51,650 nucleotides of DNA from the NCBI GenBank assembly GCA_014695175.1, contig JACJNV010000382.1, forward strand, positions 1 through 51,650, read 5' to 3'. Both the position numbers and the translations under genes were made by a program. This document shows positions 27,732 to 36,533 of this stretch, in pieces (the stretch's first letter is position 1; the number at the start of each line of letters is the position of its first letter). Origin of the DNA: Microcoleus sp. FACHB-DQ6 (GTDB lineage: Bacteria; Cyanobacteriota; Cyanobacteriia; Cyanobacteriales; Microcoleaceae). The notes below the pieces were generated by a model. It made no database searches and was not told the DNA's origin. It saw nothing but the letters and a program-made list of their open reading frames with translations.

Positions 27732-27814
27732 GCATTTAAATTGCATTTAAGTAAATAATGAAACTCTTCTAGGTTCTTGCTCTGAGCAACGCCGGGAATA
27801 TGCAATTTAAATGC
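27732..27814. repeat. 15-bp inverted repeat upstream of the glycosyltransferase-like gene
   Basis: GCATTTAAATTGCAT (27732-27746) and its exact complement ATGCAATTTAAATGC (27800-27814) are 53 bases apart. It could be a paired regulator site or the ends of a small degenerate element. It lies about 140-220 bases before the start at 27955. Confidence 0.5.
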
Positions 27815-27900
27815 ACAACAGCTTAGTCATTAGTTATTAATTGTGTTATTTTTCGTTCTGCGTCCCTTTAAGCTTGGCATTGTTGCCTTCCAGTCTCTAG

Positions 27901-27954
27901 CTCCAATTCTCAATTCCCCATTACCAATTACCAATTACCCATTACTAATTATCA
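27901..27954 (+). repeat. degenerate short tandem repeat abutting a start codon
   Basis: Repeats of the CCAATTAC / CCCATTAC kind run up to ATG 27955 and leave no Shine-Dalgarno. Similar sequence (CAATTAGCCATTAGCAATTA) precedes ATG 12644, so this is an STRR-type family located in leaders. Confidence 0.55.
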
Positions 27955-29055
27955 ATGTCTCGACCAACATTATATATTGCCATCACGAATCATGGATTCG
28001 GCCACGCTGTGCCAGTCTCCTCCGTAGCTGCAAAAATTCAAGAGTTAAATCCAGATATTTTACTAATTATTACAACAACTGCACCTCGCTGGCTGCTAGA
28101 ATCTTACATTGGCGGCGACTTTATCCACCGTCCCCGCGCTTTTGATGTCGGAGTCGTGCAAGCTGACAGTTTGAATATGGATAAAGACGCGACACTGGAA
28201 AAATTGCGGGAAATTCGGAAAAAGCAAAATTCGCTAATTGCAAGCGAAGTTAATTTTATCAAGCAAAATCGGGTGGGTTTGGTGCTGGCCGACATTCCTC
28301 CTTTGGCAACGCGAATTGCGGCATCGGCTGGGGTTCCTTGCTGGATGATGGCCAATTTCGGGTGGGATTTTATTTATCGAGATTGGGGCGGGGAATTTGC
28401 AGAAATAGCAGATTGGATTGGTGAGTGTTTCGGAATGTGCGATCGGCTTTTTCGTCTTCCTTTACACGAACCGATGCCAGCTTTCCCAAATATTCAAGAT
28501 GTTGGCTTAACTGGCGGCAATCCTCGCTACAGTAACGAGCAAGTTCGGGAAGTATTCGGAATAGAAACACCGCTGGAAAAAACTGTATTGCTGACTTTCG
28601 GCGGACTGGGTGTAGAGGACATTCCTTATCAAAATTTACAGCTATTTAGCGACTGGCAATTTATTACTTTTGATGCGGGAGCTCCCGATTTGCCGAATTT
28701 GATTTATGTCAAAAATCAGGATTTTGCACAATCTTTCCCCATTTTACCGCGTCCGGTTGATATTATGCCTGTCTGCGGGCGCTTACTTTCTAAACCGGGA
28801 TACAGCACTTTTGCGGAAGCTTTGCGCTTGGAAATACCTGTTGTTTCTATAATGAGGGAAGGTTTTGCAGAATCTCCGGTGTTGCTGGAATGGCTTCAAA
28901 ATTATGCGGAACATCAAATTGTGACGGCGGCGGAGTTTTTTGAGGGGGATTGGGAGTTTTTGCGACAACCGCTGCATCCGCCCCGTTTGTCGGATAAATT
29001 GGATAAAAATGGTACGGAGGCGATCGCCCAAGCTGTTGTAGACTATTTTTCATAA
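27955..29055 (+). CDS. glycosyltransferase-like protein (GT-B fold)
   Basis: A 366-aa protein. N-terminal LYIAITNHGFGHAVPVSSVA is the glycine-rich loop of GT-B enzymes of the MurG/UGT kind (GHxxP). The C-terminal half has LLTFGGLGVEDIPYQ and a donor-site-like segment CGRLLSKPGYSTFAEALRLE followed by PVVSIMREGFAESPVL. Cyanobacterial members resemble the N-terminal part of plant L-arabinokinase. The acceptor and sugar are unknown. It is followed by a heptamer repeat and yjbQ in the same direction. Confidence 0.82.
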   Translation: MSRPTLYIAITNHGFGHAVPVSSVAAKIQELNPDILLIITTTAPRWLLESYIGGDFIHRPRAFDVGVVQADSLNMDKDATLEKLREIRKKQNSLIASEVNFIKQNRVGLVLADIPPLATRIAASAGVPCWMMANFGWDFIYRDWGGEFAEIADWIGECFGMCDRLFRLPLHEPMPAFPNIQDVGLTGGNPRYSNEQVREVFGIETPLEKTVLLTFGGLGVEDIPYQNLQLFSDWQFITFDAGAPDLPNLIYVKNQDFAQSFPILPRPVDIMPVCGRLLSKPGYSTFAEALRLEIPVVSIMREGFAESPVLLEWLQNYAEHQIVTAAEFFEGDWEFLRQPLHPPRLSDKLDKNGTEAIAQAVVDYFS

Positions 29056-29128
29056 GTGCGATTAGAAATCGATCTTACACAAACAAGCTCTACCTCCGCC
29101 GACAGAAGACGTTTGCATCAGTCTCATC

Positions 29129-29150
29129 CAAAATCTAAAATCTAAAATCG
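29129..29150 (+). repeat. AAAATCT heptamer repeat before a start codon
   Basis: Three AAAATCT-like units lie directly upstream of ATG 29152. This is a typical short tandemly repeated repetitive (STRR) sequence of filamentous cyanobacteria. Confidence 0.6.
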
Positions 29151-29151
29151 A

Positions 29152-29568
29152 ATGAATCACTATCAACAGATACTCAAGATTCAAACTACAGGGAAATCTT
29201 TGAGCAAAATCACTCCTAAGATAGAAGATGCGGTGGCGAATTCAGGTATTAAGACGGGACTTTGTAGTTTATTTTTGCGCCATACTTCTGCGAGTTTGGT
29301 GATTCAAGAAAATGCTGACCCAGATGTACTTAAGGATTTGGCTAACTTTTTGGCTAAACTGGTACCGGAGGGCGATCGCTACATTCACGATGCGGAAGGC
29401 CCAGATGATATGCCAGCCCACATTCGCACTGCGCTGACTCATACTTCTGAACAAATCCCGATCGATCGCGGCAGGTTGCTGTTAGGAACTTGGCAGGGAA
29501 TTTACCTGTGGGAACACCGCCAGCGGGGTCACATTCGCGAATTAGTTGTTCACGTCAGCGGCACTTGA
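29152..29568 (+). CDS. YjbQ family protein (UPF0047)
   Basis: A 138-aa protein. The signature LFLRHTSASLVIQENADPDV and the C-terminal GTWQGIYLWEHRQRGHIREL are diagnostic. Conserved His residues (HTSAS, HDAEG, AHIRTAL) form a metal or phosphate site. E. coli YjbQ has weak thiamine-phosphate synthase activity, but the physiological role is not settled. The 3' end overlaps the convergent SOUL gene by 14 bases. Confidence 0.93.
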   Translation: MNHYQQILKIQTTGKSLSKITPKIEDAVANSGIKTGLCSLFLRHTSASLVIQENADPDVLKDLANFLAKLVPEGDRYIHDAEGPDDMPAHIRTALTHTSEQIPIDRGRLLLGTWQGIYLWEHRQRGHIRELVVHVSGT

Positions 29569-30070
29569 TCGGGATTTGTACCTCGCTGATTTTAGTTGCT
29601 TCCGGCGTCATCGGGGAATTGTAAAAAAAGCGGCGCGGCGGCCCGACTATTTCGTATTCGGGATGTTCTTGAAGCCAATCTTTGAGTTTCTGGACGTTAT
29701 TTTCGTAGCTTTCCCAAGTGTAGGCCCCGCGCACGCCGATGCTAACAACCGTCATCGGCGAAGTATCTGTGACTTCTACAGCGGAGTTAACGCTGCTGGG
29801 GGCGATATTTGGTGCAGGATAGAGGAACGAAACTTTTGCTTCGGGAACTGCATTGATTTCCCCGGAAGTTTCGGTGTAGCGCGCTTCTACTGGCGTTGTC
29901 ATCGCAATTTGGTTGTTGCTGATGTGTTGAAATAAGGGATTGAAGGCGATGCCAGTTGCTTGTCGCAAATCGCCCGCGTGGGTGTAGGTGACAGCGCGGT
30001 AGTGAGGATATTGCTTAACTTCTATGACTCCAATCTGTGCGGGTTCAGGAAATCCAGTAGGTAATACCAT
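29555..30070 (-). CDS. SOUL family heme-binding protein
   Basis: A 171-aa protein with the SOUL hallmark IAMTTPVEARYT near residue 55, an initial VIEVKQYPHYRAV strand and FFYNSPMTPEATKISEVQIP at the C-terminus. SOUL proteins bind heme or tetrapyrroles; cyanobacterial members may buffer heme. There is no signal peptide. It converges with yjbQ, with a 14-base 3' overlap. Confidence 0.88.
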   Translation of the reverse strand: MVLPTGFPEPAQIGVIEVKQYPHYRAVTYTHAGDLRQATGIAFNPLFQHISNNQIAMTTPVEARYTETSGEINAVPEAKVSFLYPAPNIAPSSVNSAVEVTDTSPMTVVSIGVRGAYTWESYENNVQKLKDWLQEHPEYEIVGPPRRFFYNSPMTPEATKISEVQIPIKCR

Positions 30071-30491
30071 TTGAGATTTAAAAGTTTAGATTTTACGTTG
30101 AAGAATGGGGAAAGACTGACTCCGCAAGGGTTTGGAAGTTGCTTGCAGTTGCATTATTTTTGGCAACTGCTATAAATAGGCTGAGATTGTTTGCAGACAA
30201 TCGTTCAGGCGGCACAATTAGTTTAGCAGTTATTTAAGGCGCTGCTAACTGTCGATCGCCTAGAATTAGTTTAGAGATTATTAATTAACCTCGTAATAAT
30301 ACGGACGGCACTGAGTAAGCAGAGAAACATTAATCTAGTTGTGCTTGAAAAATTAGCGTTTTTCAGGTGTTTGCTATTTGTGTCGGAAAATATTCCGCTG
30401 TTGGGCCGATCGAGCTGTGCGTTCTCAGTTATTGGGACGCTTGTGGCGTTCAGTAACGCCTATCAATTATACCGCTTTCAGGGAATGACGT
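30071..30491. promoter_or_regulatory. divergent intergenic region, SOUL / REC-EAL
   Basis: 421 bases. GCAGTTGC (30145-30152) pairs with GCAACTGC (30163-30170), an 8-bp stem followed by TATAAATAGG. No gene was recognised. Confidence 0.35.
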
Positions 30492-31694
30492 ATGAAAAAA
30501 ATTCTAGTGATTGAGGACGAGCAACTAATTCGCGAGAATATTCTCAAACTCCTCAAAGCTGAAGGTTTCGACGTGACGGGTGCAGAAAATGGAGCACAAG
30601 GTTTATATGCGGCGGTGTCAAATGTTCCCGACGTGATTATTTGCGACGTGATGATGCCAGAACTTGACGGGTATGGGGTGCTGGTGGCCTTGCGATCTAA
30701 TCCTGTTACTGCTACAGTACCTTTTGTTTTTCTCACCGGTAAAGCCGATCGCTCTGAAATGCGGCAAGGTATGGAATTGGGAGCAGATGATTACCTGACT
30801 AAACCCTTTAGTAAAGCTGAACTTGTGGGCGCGATATCGAGCCGCTTGAAAAAACAAGAAGCTGTCGCCGAACAGTACAATACTTTGCGAGCGCAAGGCA
30901 GCGAATTTATCCAAAATACTGCCGACAAATTAGAGCAGATAAAAACCAGTTTGTGCAACGCACTGGAACGAGAAGAATTCCAAGTTTACTATCAGCCGCA
31001 AGTCAATGTCCAGACAGGTAAAATTATGAGCGCAGAAGCTTTAGTGCGCTGGCTGCATCCAGAAAAAGGGCTGATTTCGCCCGCAGAATTTATTCCGGCG
31101 GCCGAAGCAACTGGCTTCATTGTACAGTTAGGCGAGTGGGTGTTGCAGACAGCTTGCAGACAAATGCAAGTTTGGCAAAATGCTGGTTTTCCGCTCCGAA
31201 TAGCAGTAAATCTGTCGGCGCGCCAATTTCGCCAACCGGATCTCAGCAGCAGAGTTGCCCAAATTTTAGCAGAAACTGGTTTGGAAGCGAACACTTTGGA
31301 ATTAGAGCTGACAGAAAGTTTGATGGTGGAGGATGCCGAAAGTGCGATCGCGACTTTGCAACACTTGAAAAATTTGGGAGTTTGTATATCTCTTGACGAT
31401 TTCGGAACTGGTTATTCTTCTTTAAGCTATCTGACGCAATACCCATTCGATACTTTAAAAATAGACCGCTGTTTTATCAGCAAGATCACCGATGGTTGCA
31501 CAAATGCAGCGATTGTGAAAGCTATTATTGAAATGGCCCACAGTCTCTGTCTTGAGGTAATTGCCGAAGGAGTTGAGACGGAAGCAGAAAAAGATTTTCT
31601 CTGGCGCTATAAGTGCGATATGATGCAAGGGTATTTGTTCAGTCCTCCTTTGACAGCAGCGGATTTTGAACAGATGTTGATTGAAGGGAAATAG
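30492..31694 (+). CDS. response regulator with EAL domain (c-di-GMP phosphodiesterase)
   Basis: A 400-aa protein. The REC domain (1-122) has acidic residues IEDE, phospho-acceptor Asp52 (VIICDVMMPE), Thr in FLTGKA and Lys in TKPFS. The EAL domain (about 155-395) keeps the catalytic motifs: SAEALVRWLHP, LELTESLMVED, ISLDDFGTGYSSL, LKIDRCFI and IAEGVETE. It should hydrolyse c-di-GMP to pGpG when phosphorylated. No cognate kinase is adjacent; the hybrid kinase 5 kb upstream is a candidate only by proximity. The next gene encodes an SPFH protein 53 bases downstream, possibly co-transcribed. Confidence 0.95.
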   Translation: MKKILVIEDEQLIRENILKLLKAEGFDVTGAENGAQGLYAAVSNVPDVIICDVMMPELDGYGVLVALRSNPVTATVPFVFLTGKADRSEMRQGMELGADDYLTKPFSKAELVGAISSRLKKQEAVAEQYNTLRAQGSEFIQNTADKLEQIKTSLCNALEREEFQVYYQPQVNVQTGKIMSAEALVRWLHPEKGLISPAEFIPAAEATGFIVQLGEWVLQTACRQMQVWQNAGFPLRIAVNLSARQFRQPDLSSRVAQILAETGLEANTLELELTESLMVEDAESAIATLQHLKNLGVCISLDDFGTGYSSLSYLTQYPFDTLKIDRCFISKITDGCTNAAIVKAIIEMAHSLCLEVIAEGVETEAEKDFLWRYKCDMMQGYLFSPPLTAADFEQMLIEGK

Positions 31695-31747
31695 AAGATC
31701 GGTTAAGCCAATATTTGTCCTCTAATTAAGTTAGTTTGGGGTGGACT

Positions 31748-32593
31748 ATGGTTTTAGAATCCAGCAGTAATGTTGACTCACTCAAATCAAGCACTAAAAA
31801 AAATAAGGAGTTTTACATAGCTGTTCAACTAGCTCTAGTGATAGTTTTTTTAGCTATATTGTCCAAATTTTTTATCATAGTTAACGCTGGAGAACGGGGC
31901 GTGCTGATGCAGTTTGGTAAAGTGCAAGAACAGGTACTAGGAGAAGGAATTCACGTAATAGTCCCCACAGTTTATACTGTAAAAAAGTTGAGCGTTAGGG
32001 TGCAAAAACAGGAAAGTTCCGCTGAAGCTTCCTCAAAAGATTTGCAAGATGTTTTCACAGATGTAGCGCTCAACTGGCACATTGTCCCAGAAAAAGCCAA
32101 TGCTATTTTTCAACAAATAGGTGACGAAAAAGAAGTGGTCGCTCGCATTATCGAGCCGGCAGTTCAAGAAGTATTAAAAGCAGTTATGGCAAAATACACG
32201 GCTGAAGAAATTATTACTAAACGCGGAGAAGTTAAAGCCGCAGTTGATGATTATTTGACCTTGAGGCTGGTTACGTATCACATTGCCGTTGACGATATCT
32301 CTTTAGTACACGTTCACTTTTCTGAGCGATTTAGCGAGGCGGTGGAGGCGAAACAAATTGCCGAACAGGAGGCAAAAAGAGGGGAGTTTTTAGCGCTGAA
32401 GGCAGTAAAACAGGCCGAGGCTAAGGTGAATTTAGCTAAGGGAGAAGCCGAAGTGCAAAGGTTGCTGCGGGACAATTTGACTCCGGAACTCTTGGAAAGG
32501 CAGGCTATAGAAAAATGGGATGGGAAATTGCCGCTGATTGTTGGTGATGGGGGTAAAAATTTATTGGACTTGAGGAAATTGGTTGAGAGATAA
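31748..32593 (+). CDS. prohibitin-like SPFH/Band 7 membrane protein
   Basis: 281 aa from ATG 31748; an in-frame TTG at 31736 would add four residues. A single N-terminal membrane segment (IAVQLALVIVFLAILSKFFI) precedes the SPFH domain (VNAGERGVLMQFGKVQEQVL, then VFTDVALNWHIVPEKA) and a charged coiled-coil (FSEAVEAKQIAEQEAKRGEF). Prohibitin-type proteins form rings on membranes and guard proteases such as FtsH. It follows the REC-EAL gene closely. Confidence 0.9.
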   Translation: MVLESSSNVDSLKSSTKKNKEFYIAVQLALVIVFLAILSKFFIIVNAGERGVLMQFGKVQEQVLGEGIHVIVPTVYTVKKLSVRVQKQESSAEASSKDLQDVFTDVALNWHIVPEKANAIFQQIGDEKEVVARIIEPAVQEVLKAVMAKYTAEEIITKRGEVKAAVDDYLTLRLVTYHIAVDDISLVHVHFSERFSEAVEAKQIAEQEAKRGEFLALKAVKQAEAKVNLAKGEAEVQRLLRDNLTPELLERQAIEKWDGKLPLIVGDGGKNLLDLRKLVER

Positions 32594-32619
32594 TTATAAT
32601 CCTGGACGCACGGGGGGCC

Positions 32620-32689
32620 AGAAACCGGGTGTTTTTACGACACAATACACGGCGTTTAGCTTCTTATGTCGGTAAAAAACCCGGTTTCT
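32620..32689. repeat. inverted AGAAACCGGGT repeat pair
   Basis: AGAAACCGGGT (32620-32630) and ACCCGGTTTCT (32679-32689) face each other across 48 bases, between the convergent SPFH and LysR genes. The same arms occur at 17513-17545 and 48970-49046. Confidence 0.6.
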
Positions 32690-32717
32690 TGAGTATTGGT
32701 GCGTAAGCCCTGAATTA

Positions 32718-33656
32718 TTAATTAGCAGCACCTTGAGTTAATATCTGTTCAAAAGCTTTAGTAATTCCAGTTTGAAAACGCTGTCGGTGCTTCAGTTTTA
32801 AAACAGGTTTAATTATTTCCAGACCTACATTAGAACTTAATTGGCTATCTATAATTTTAATCGATCGCAGTGTAGATAGCTGCAATTCTTTTTTTACCAT
32901 CAATTCAGGAATCCCCGCTGCACCTGTCCCGCTTTCCACCACCGCTTTTACCATTTCACTGCTGTTCAAAACTAAAGTTACATTCAATTCCTGGGGATTA
33001 ATGCCCCAACTTTGCAAAGCTTGTTCCAACATTTGCTGAACTCCAGAACCAGCTTCTCGCATCACCCAATCCGTTTCCGCAATTTCCGCTAAAGTCACAT
33101 CTGCACGTTCAAACCAAGGGTGAGATTTGCCAACTACAATCAGCAAGCGTTCGCTGCCTACCACTTCTTCCTCCAGAGTGCTCTTAAGCGAAGCTTTGAT
33201 GTCTCCCGTCACTAAACCCAAATCAAATGTTCCCGTCGCCGTCCCCGCACAAATTTCTTCGGCATTTGCCAGAGTACAATTCACGCAAATACCAGGATAT
33301 TTTTGTTTGAACTTGCTAAGTTTATCAGGCAACCAATAATTGCCAATGGTCAGACTGCAACCCAAGTTTAAATCGCCTCGCTGCAAGTCGTTCAACTCCC
33401 GCAAACCTCTCTCAGTCAAAGCAACTTGGTCGAGAATTTTCTGAGTTTCAACTTGCAGCAACTTCCCAGCATCTGTGATTTCTATCCGGCGGCCGATGCG
33501 GTGAAATAGTTTTACTCCGTATTGCGCCTCTAAGCTTTGGATTGTCGCGCTAACAGCGGGTTGGGTGATGTAAAGTTCCTCCGCTGCGCGGCTGAAGTGC
33601 AGGTGTTCCGCGACAGCTAGAAAAACTCGCAGTTGGTCAAGCGTCATTCCGGCCAT
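32718..33656 (-). CDS. LysR-type transcriptional regulator
   Basis: 312 aa from ATG 33656, with AAAGGG eight bases upstream; the longer frame to 33716 adds atypical residues. The winged HTH is clear: MTLDQLRVFLAVAEHLHFSR then AAEELYITQPAVSATIQSLE. The effector domain (about 90-300) has LNLGCSLTIGNYWLPDKLSK and VMREAGSGVQQMLEQAL. It resembles CysB/CbbR-like members, but the specific ligand is not recognisable. It is divergent from an APC permease, which is its likely target. Confidence 0.92.
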   Translation of the reverse strand: MAGMTLDQLRVFLAVAEHLHFSRAAEELYITQPAVSATIQSLEAQYGVKLFHRIGRRIEITDAGKLLQVETQKILDQVALTERGLRELNDLQRGDLNLGCSLTIGNYWLPDKLSKFKQKYPGICVNCTLANAEEICAGTATGTFDLGLVTGDIKASLKSTLEEEVVGSERLLIVVGKSHPWFERADVTLAEIAETDWVMREAGSGVQQMLEQALQSWGINPQELNVTLVLNSSEMVKAVVESGTGAAGIPELMVKKELQLSTLRSIKIIDSQLSSNVGLEIIKPVLKLKHRQRFQTGITKAFEQILTQGAAN

Positions 33657-33935
33657 GCTGAGTACCCTTTTACTAAATACAGTTATTTTTTGAAATAAAA
33701 ATCTTTTGCGGCTCAACTTTGACCTGAACTTTTCGATCGAGTCTCTGGTACAGGTTGGAATTACCCAAAAAGCACGGTTGCCAGCCGCTATTTAAATTTT
33801 CCTTTTAAGGTCAAGGGTTTGAGCTTTTGACGACAGATAGGTCTGCTATTCCAACAGTTCTTTTCGGGGCGGCACTGCATCACTTGCATTTATTAATTCG
33901 ATAAAAAACAACATTTGATTCTACCGCTCAAGGGC

Positions 33936-33953
33936 CTTAAGGTGGTACTTAAG
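33936..33953. promoter_or_regulatory. candidate LysR operator with paired CTTAAG
   Basis: Two CTTAAG words (33936-33941 and 33948-33953) are separated by six bases, giving a dyad of about the size LysR regulators bind. It lies about 90 bases before the permease start at 34040 and in the divergent promoter region. Assignment is tentative. Confidence 0.35.
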
Positions 33954-34039
33954 CTTCTAATGCAGGGCCTGATGCTGAAGCACGATCGACAAGTTTAAGC
34001 CGATCGCCATAAATCGATCGACAAAAAGAGAGAAGATAA

Positions 34040-35479
34040 ATGACTAAGAAAACGCCAAAAAATCAGAGTGCACACGGCTTAAAGCCGGACTGCCTCTCAT
34101 TCGGGGAGGTTTTAGCTCAATCCTTTGCCGTTATTGCACCTACAACTATACCCGCATCTAATCTAGGGTTAATTGTCGCTCTTTCGGGTAACGGGGCTTG
34201 GCTGAGCTTTCTCATCGGCTTGATAGGCCTAGTATTTGTCAGCATCAATATCAACCAATTTGCCAGCAGATCGGCTTCTGCTGGTTCTCTTTATTCTTAT
34301 ATTGTTAAAGGACTTGGCCCGACTGCCGGCGTAATTTGCGGCTGGAGTTTGGTACTCGCTTATCTATTTACTGCGATGTCCGTTTTGTGTGGTTTTGCCA
34401 ACTTTACGGGTAGTTTCATCGGTCATTTAGGCATCCATCCGTCACCGATTACGCTGTTAGCCATCGGGGCCGGCGTTGCTTGGTATGCAGGTTATAAAGA
34501 TATCCAGCTCTCAGCTATGGCGATGCTGTGGCTGGAGGTAGTCTCAGTGGCAGCGATTTTTATCTTGGGAATCATCATCTGGGCGCACAAAGGTTTTGCC
34601 CTGGATATGTCCCAATTAACTTTGGAAGGCGTAACTCCCGGCAATATAGCGACGGGACTTGTATTAGTAATGTTTGGTTTCTCTGGTTTTGAAAGCGCTA
34701 CATCTCTGGGCGACGAAGCGAAAAAACCCTTAAAAAATATCCCCAGAGCTGTCATTGGCAGTGCTGTCATGGCAGGCTTATTCTTCATTCTGATGACCTA
34801 TATTGAGGTTTTGGGTTTTAGCGGTACTGGAGTTTCTATTACTAATACTGAAGAACCTCTGAGTTTTCTGGCGCAACAAGTGGGCATGGGTTGGCTGGGA
34901 GAGTTAGTGGCTTTCGGCGCTTTATTTAGCTTTTTTGCTTGCGTGCTCGGCAGCATCAATCCAGCGGCGAGAGTGTTTTTTATGATGGCGCGCCACGGTT
35001 TGTTTCACTCTTCACTAGGTGTAGCGCATTCATCTAATAGAACTCCCCACGTTGCAGTAACGATGTGTACATTTATGACATTTTTGGTGCCTGCTGTGAT
35101 GTCTATGTTTAACATCAAACTGTTCGATTGTATGGGTTATTTGGGGGCAATGTGCAGCTACGGATTTTTAACGGTATACATCTTGATTTCGATCGCAGCT
35201 CCGGTTTACCTGCACAAAATTGGTAAATTGCGCCTGCGGGATGTGCTATTCTCGGTGGCGGCGATCGCATTTATGATGATTCCGATTGCGGGCAGCGTGG
35301 GCATTCCAGGCAGCACTATGTTCCCAGTTCCCGAAGCTCCTTACCATGCGTTTCCTTACTTGTTCTTGATGTACTTGGTGCTTACTTGCGGGTGGTTTTT
35401 CTTCCAGCGGCGGCGCTATCCTGGACTTGTGGGTTCGATGGAGCAGGGTATTGACGCAATTCATGCCAAATTCGAGTAA
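34040..35479 (+). CDS. APC family amino acid permease
   Basis: A 479-aa protein with about 12 membrane helices. The first helix region (LSFGEVLAQSFAVIAPTTIP then ASNLGLIVALSGNGAW) and FGFSGFESATSLGDEAKKPL (TM6 with Glu and the loop EAKKP) are typical of the APC superfamily, which imports amino acids or polyamines with H+ or Na+. The substrate cannot be read. AGAGAGAAG lies before ATG 34040. The divergent LysR gene is a likely regulator. Confidence 0.92.
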   Translation: MTKKTPKNQSAHGLKPDCLSFGEVLAQSFAVIAPTTIPASNLGLIVALSGNGAWLSFLIGLIGLVFVSININQFASRSASAGSLYSYIVKGLGPTAGVICGWSLVLAYLFTAMSVLCGFANFTGSFIGHLGIHPSPITLLAIGAGVAWYAGYKDIQLSAMAMLWLEVVSVAAIFILGIIIWAHKGFALDMSQLTLEGVTPGNIATGLVLVMFGFSGFESATSLGDEAKKPLKNIPRAVIGSAVMAGLFFILMTYIEVLGFSGTGVSITNTEEPLSFLAQQVGMGWLGELVAFGALFSFFACVLGSINPAARVFFMMARHGLFHSSLGVAHSSNRTPHVAVTMCTFMTFLVPAVMSMFNIKLFDCMGYLGAMCSYGFLTVYILISIAAPVYLHKIGKLRLRDVLFSVAAIAFMMIPIAGSVGIPGSTMFPVPEAPYHAFPYLFLMYLVLTCGWFFFQRRRYPGLVGSMEQGIDAIHAKFE

Positions 35480-35626
35480 GAAAATGCAATTTAAGGTGGT
35501 GTTCGATTGAACGCCGTATCGATCGACTATCAAGGCTTTGATTAGTAGTTGTAGGGCCGGTGACACCCCGCCATTGGTGTCAACAAACAGGTTAAACGAT
35601 CGGTATACCGTCTGACGATGAGCAAC

Positions 35627-35714
35627 CTCGATCCCCCCTAACCCCCCTTAAAAAGGGGGGAACCGGAAGCACTCTTAAAGTCCCCCTTTTTAAGGGGGAT
35701 TTAGGGGGATCGAG
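35627..35714. repeat. 88-bp palindromic MITE-like repeat
   Basis: It is bounded by CTCGATCCCCCCTAA (35627-) and TTTAGGGGGATCGAG (-35714), with internal CCTTAAAAAGG and CCTTTTTAAGG palindromes. The whole can fold into a long GC/AT stem. This structure is a well-spread cyanobacterial repeat. It lies between the permease and the Cad-family operon. Confidence 0.7.
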
Positions 35715-35808
35715 ACTCGGCTACCATCCAGAGTTAGACACGGTTTTAGTCTTAAGTAGACACTAATGCAATGCCCACCAAAATATTTGTAACTAAGGAG
35801 ACACAGAA

Positions 35809-36513
35809 ATGAATGAATTACTAACAGCAATTTCTACGGGTCTGACGGCTTTTACGGCTACAAACCTTGACGATATTCTGATTCTGCTGCTGTTTTTCTC
35901 GCAGGTGAATGCAGTATTTCGGCGCAGGCATATCGTCTTCGGTCAGTTTCTGGGCTTTACTGTACTGGTTTTGGCTAGCCTTCCGGGGTTTTTTGGTCGC
36001 TTAATCTTTCCCCCAGATTGGATCGGAATGCTGGGTTTGCTGCCAATTGCGATCGGCCTTAGCCGCTTGCTGAATCCAGAAACTGACGATTCTGAAGCTG
36101 AGGCAGAATTAGAGCAATCTGAGAACTCTTTTTTTAGCAGCTTTCTGTCTCCTCAAACTTACAGCGTAGCAGCGGTGACGGTGGCAAATGGGGGCGACAA
36201 TATCGGGATATATGTACCGCTTTTTGCTAGCAATACTTTAGAAAGTTTGGCGGTGGTTCTCACTGTATTCTTCGGGATGGTGGGCGTTTGGTGCTACGCT
36301 GCTTATCGGTTAATTCAGATGCGGGCGATCGCGGATACTTTGACTCGCTACGGCAATCAGCTTGTGCCTTTTGTTTTGATCGGATTGGGAATGGCGATTC
36401 TGGTGAAAAGCGGCACTCTGGCAAGCCCAACTTTAAGTATAATATCTTTAGTTGGTTGCGCTTTCTGTTTGATAACTATGAGCAGAGGTAACGCCAGCGA
36501 AACTGAAGTTTAG
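35809..36513 (+). CDS. Cad (cadmium resistance) family transporter, copy 1
   Basis: A 234-aa protein with about six membrane segments. FTATNLDDILILLLFFSQVN near residue 17 (acidic N-L-D-D in helix 1) and AAVTVANGGDNIGIYVPLFA near residue 128 (D-N motif) are the PF03596 hallmarks, as in staphylococcal CadD. GGAGACACAG lies before ATG 35809. A paralogue begins 20 bases downstream, so both are probably made together. The natural substrate is not proven to be Cd; these proteins resemble LysE-type exporters. Confidence 0.88.
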   Translation: MNELLTAISTGLTAFTATNLDDILILLLFFSQVNAVFRRRHIVFGQFLGFTVLVLASLPGFFGRLIFPPDWIGMLGLLPIAIGLSRLLNPETDDSEAEAELEQSENSFFSSFLSPQTYSVAAVTVANGGDNIGIYVPLFASNTLESLAVVLTVFFGMVGVWCYAAYRLIQMRAIADTLTRYGNQLVPFVLIGLGMAILVKSGTLASPTLSIISLVGCAFCLITMSRGNASETEV

Positions 36514-36533
36514 AAAAATTGCAGGGACAGCAC

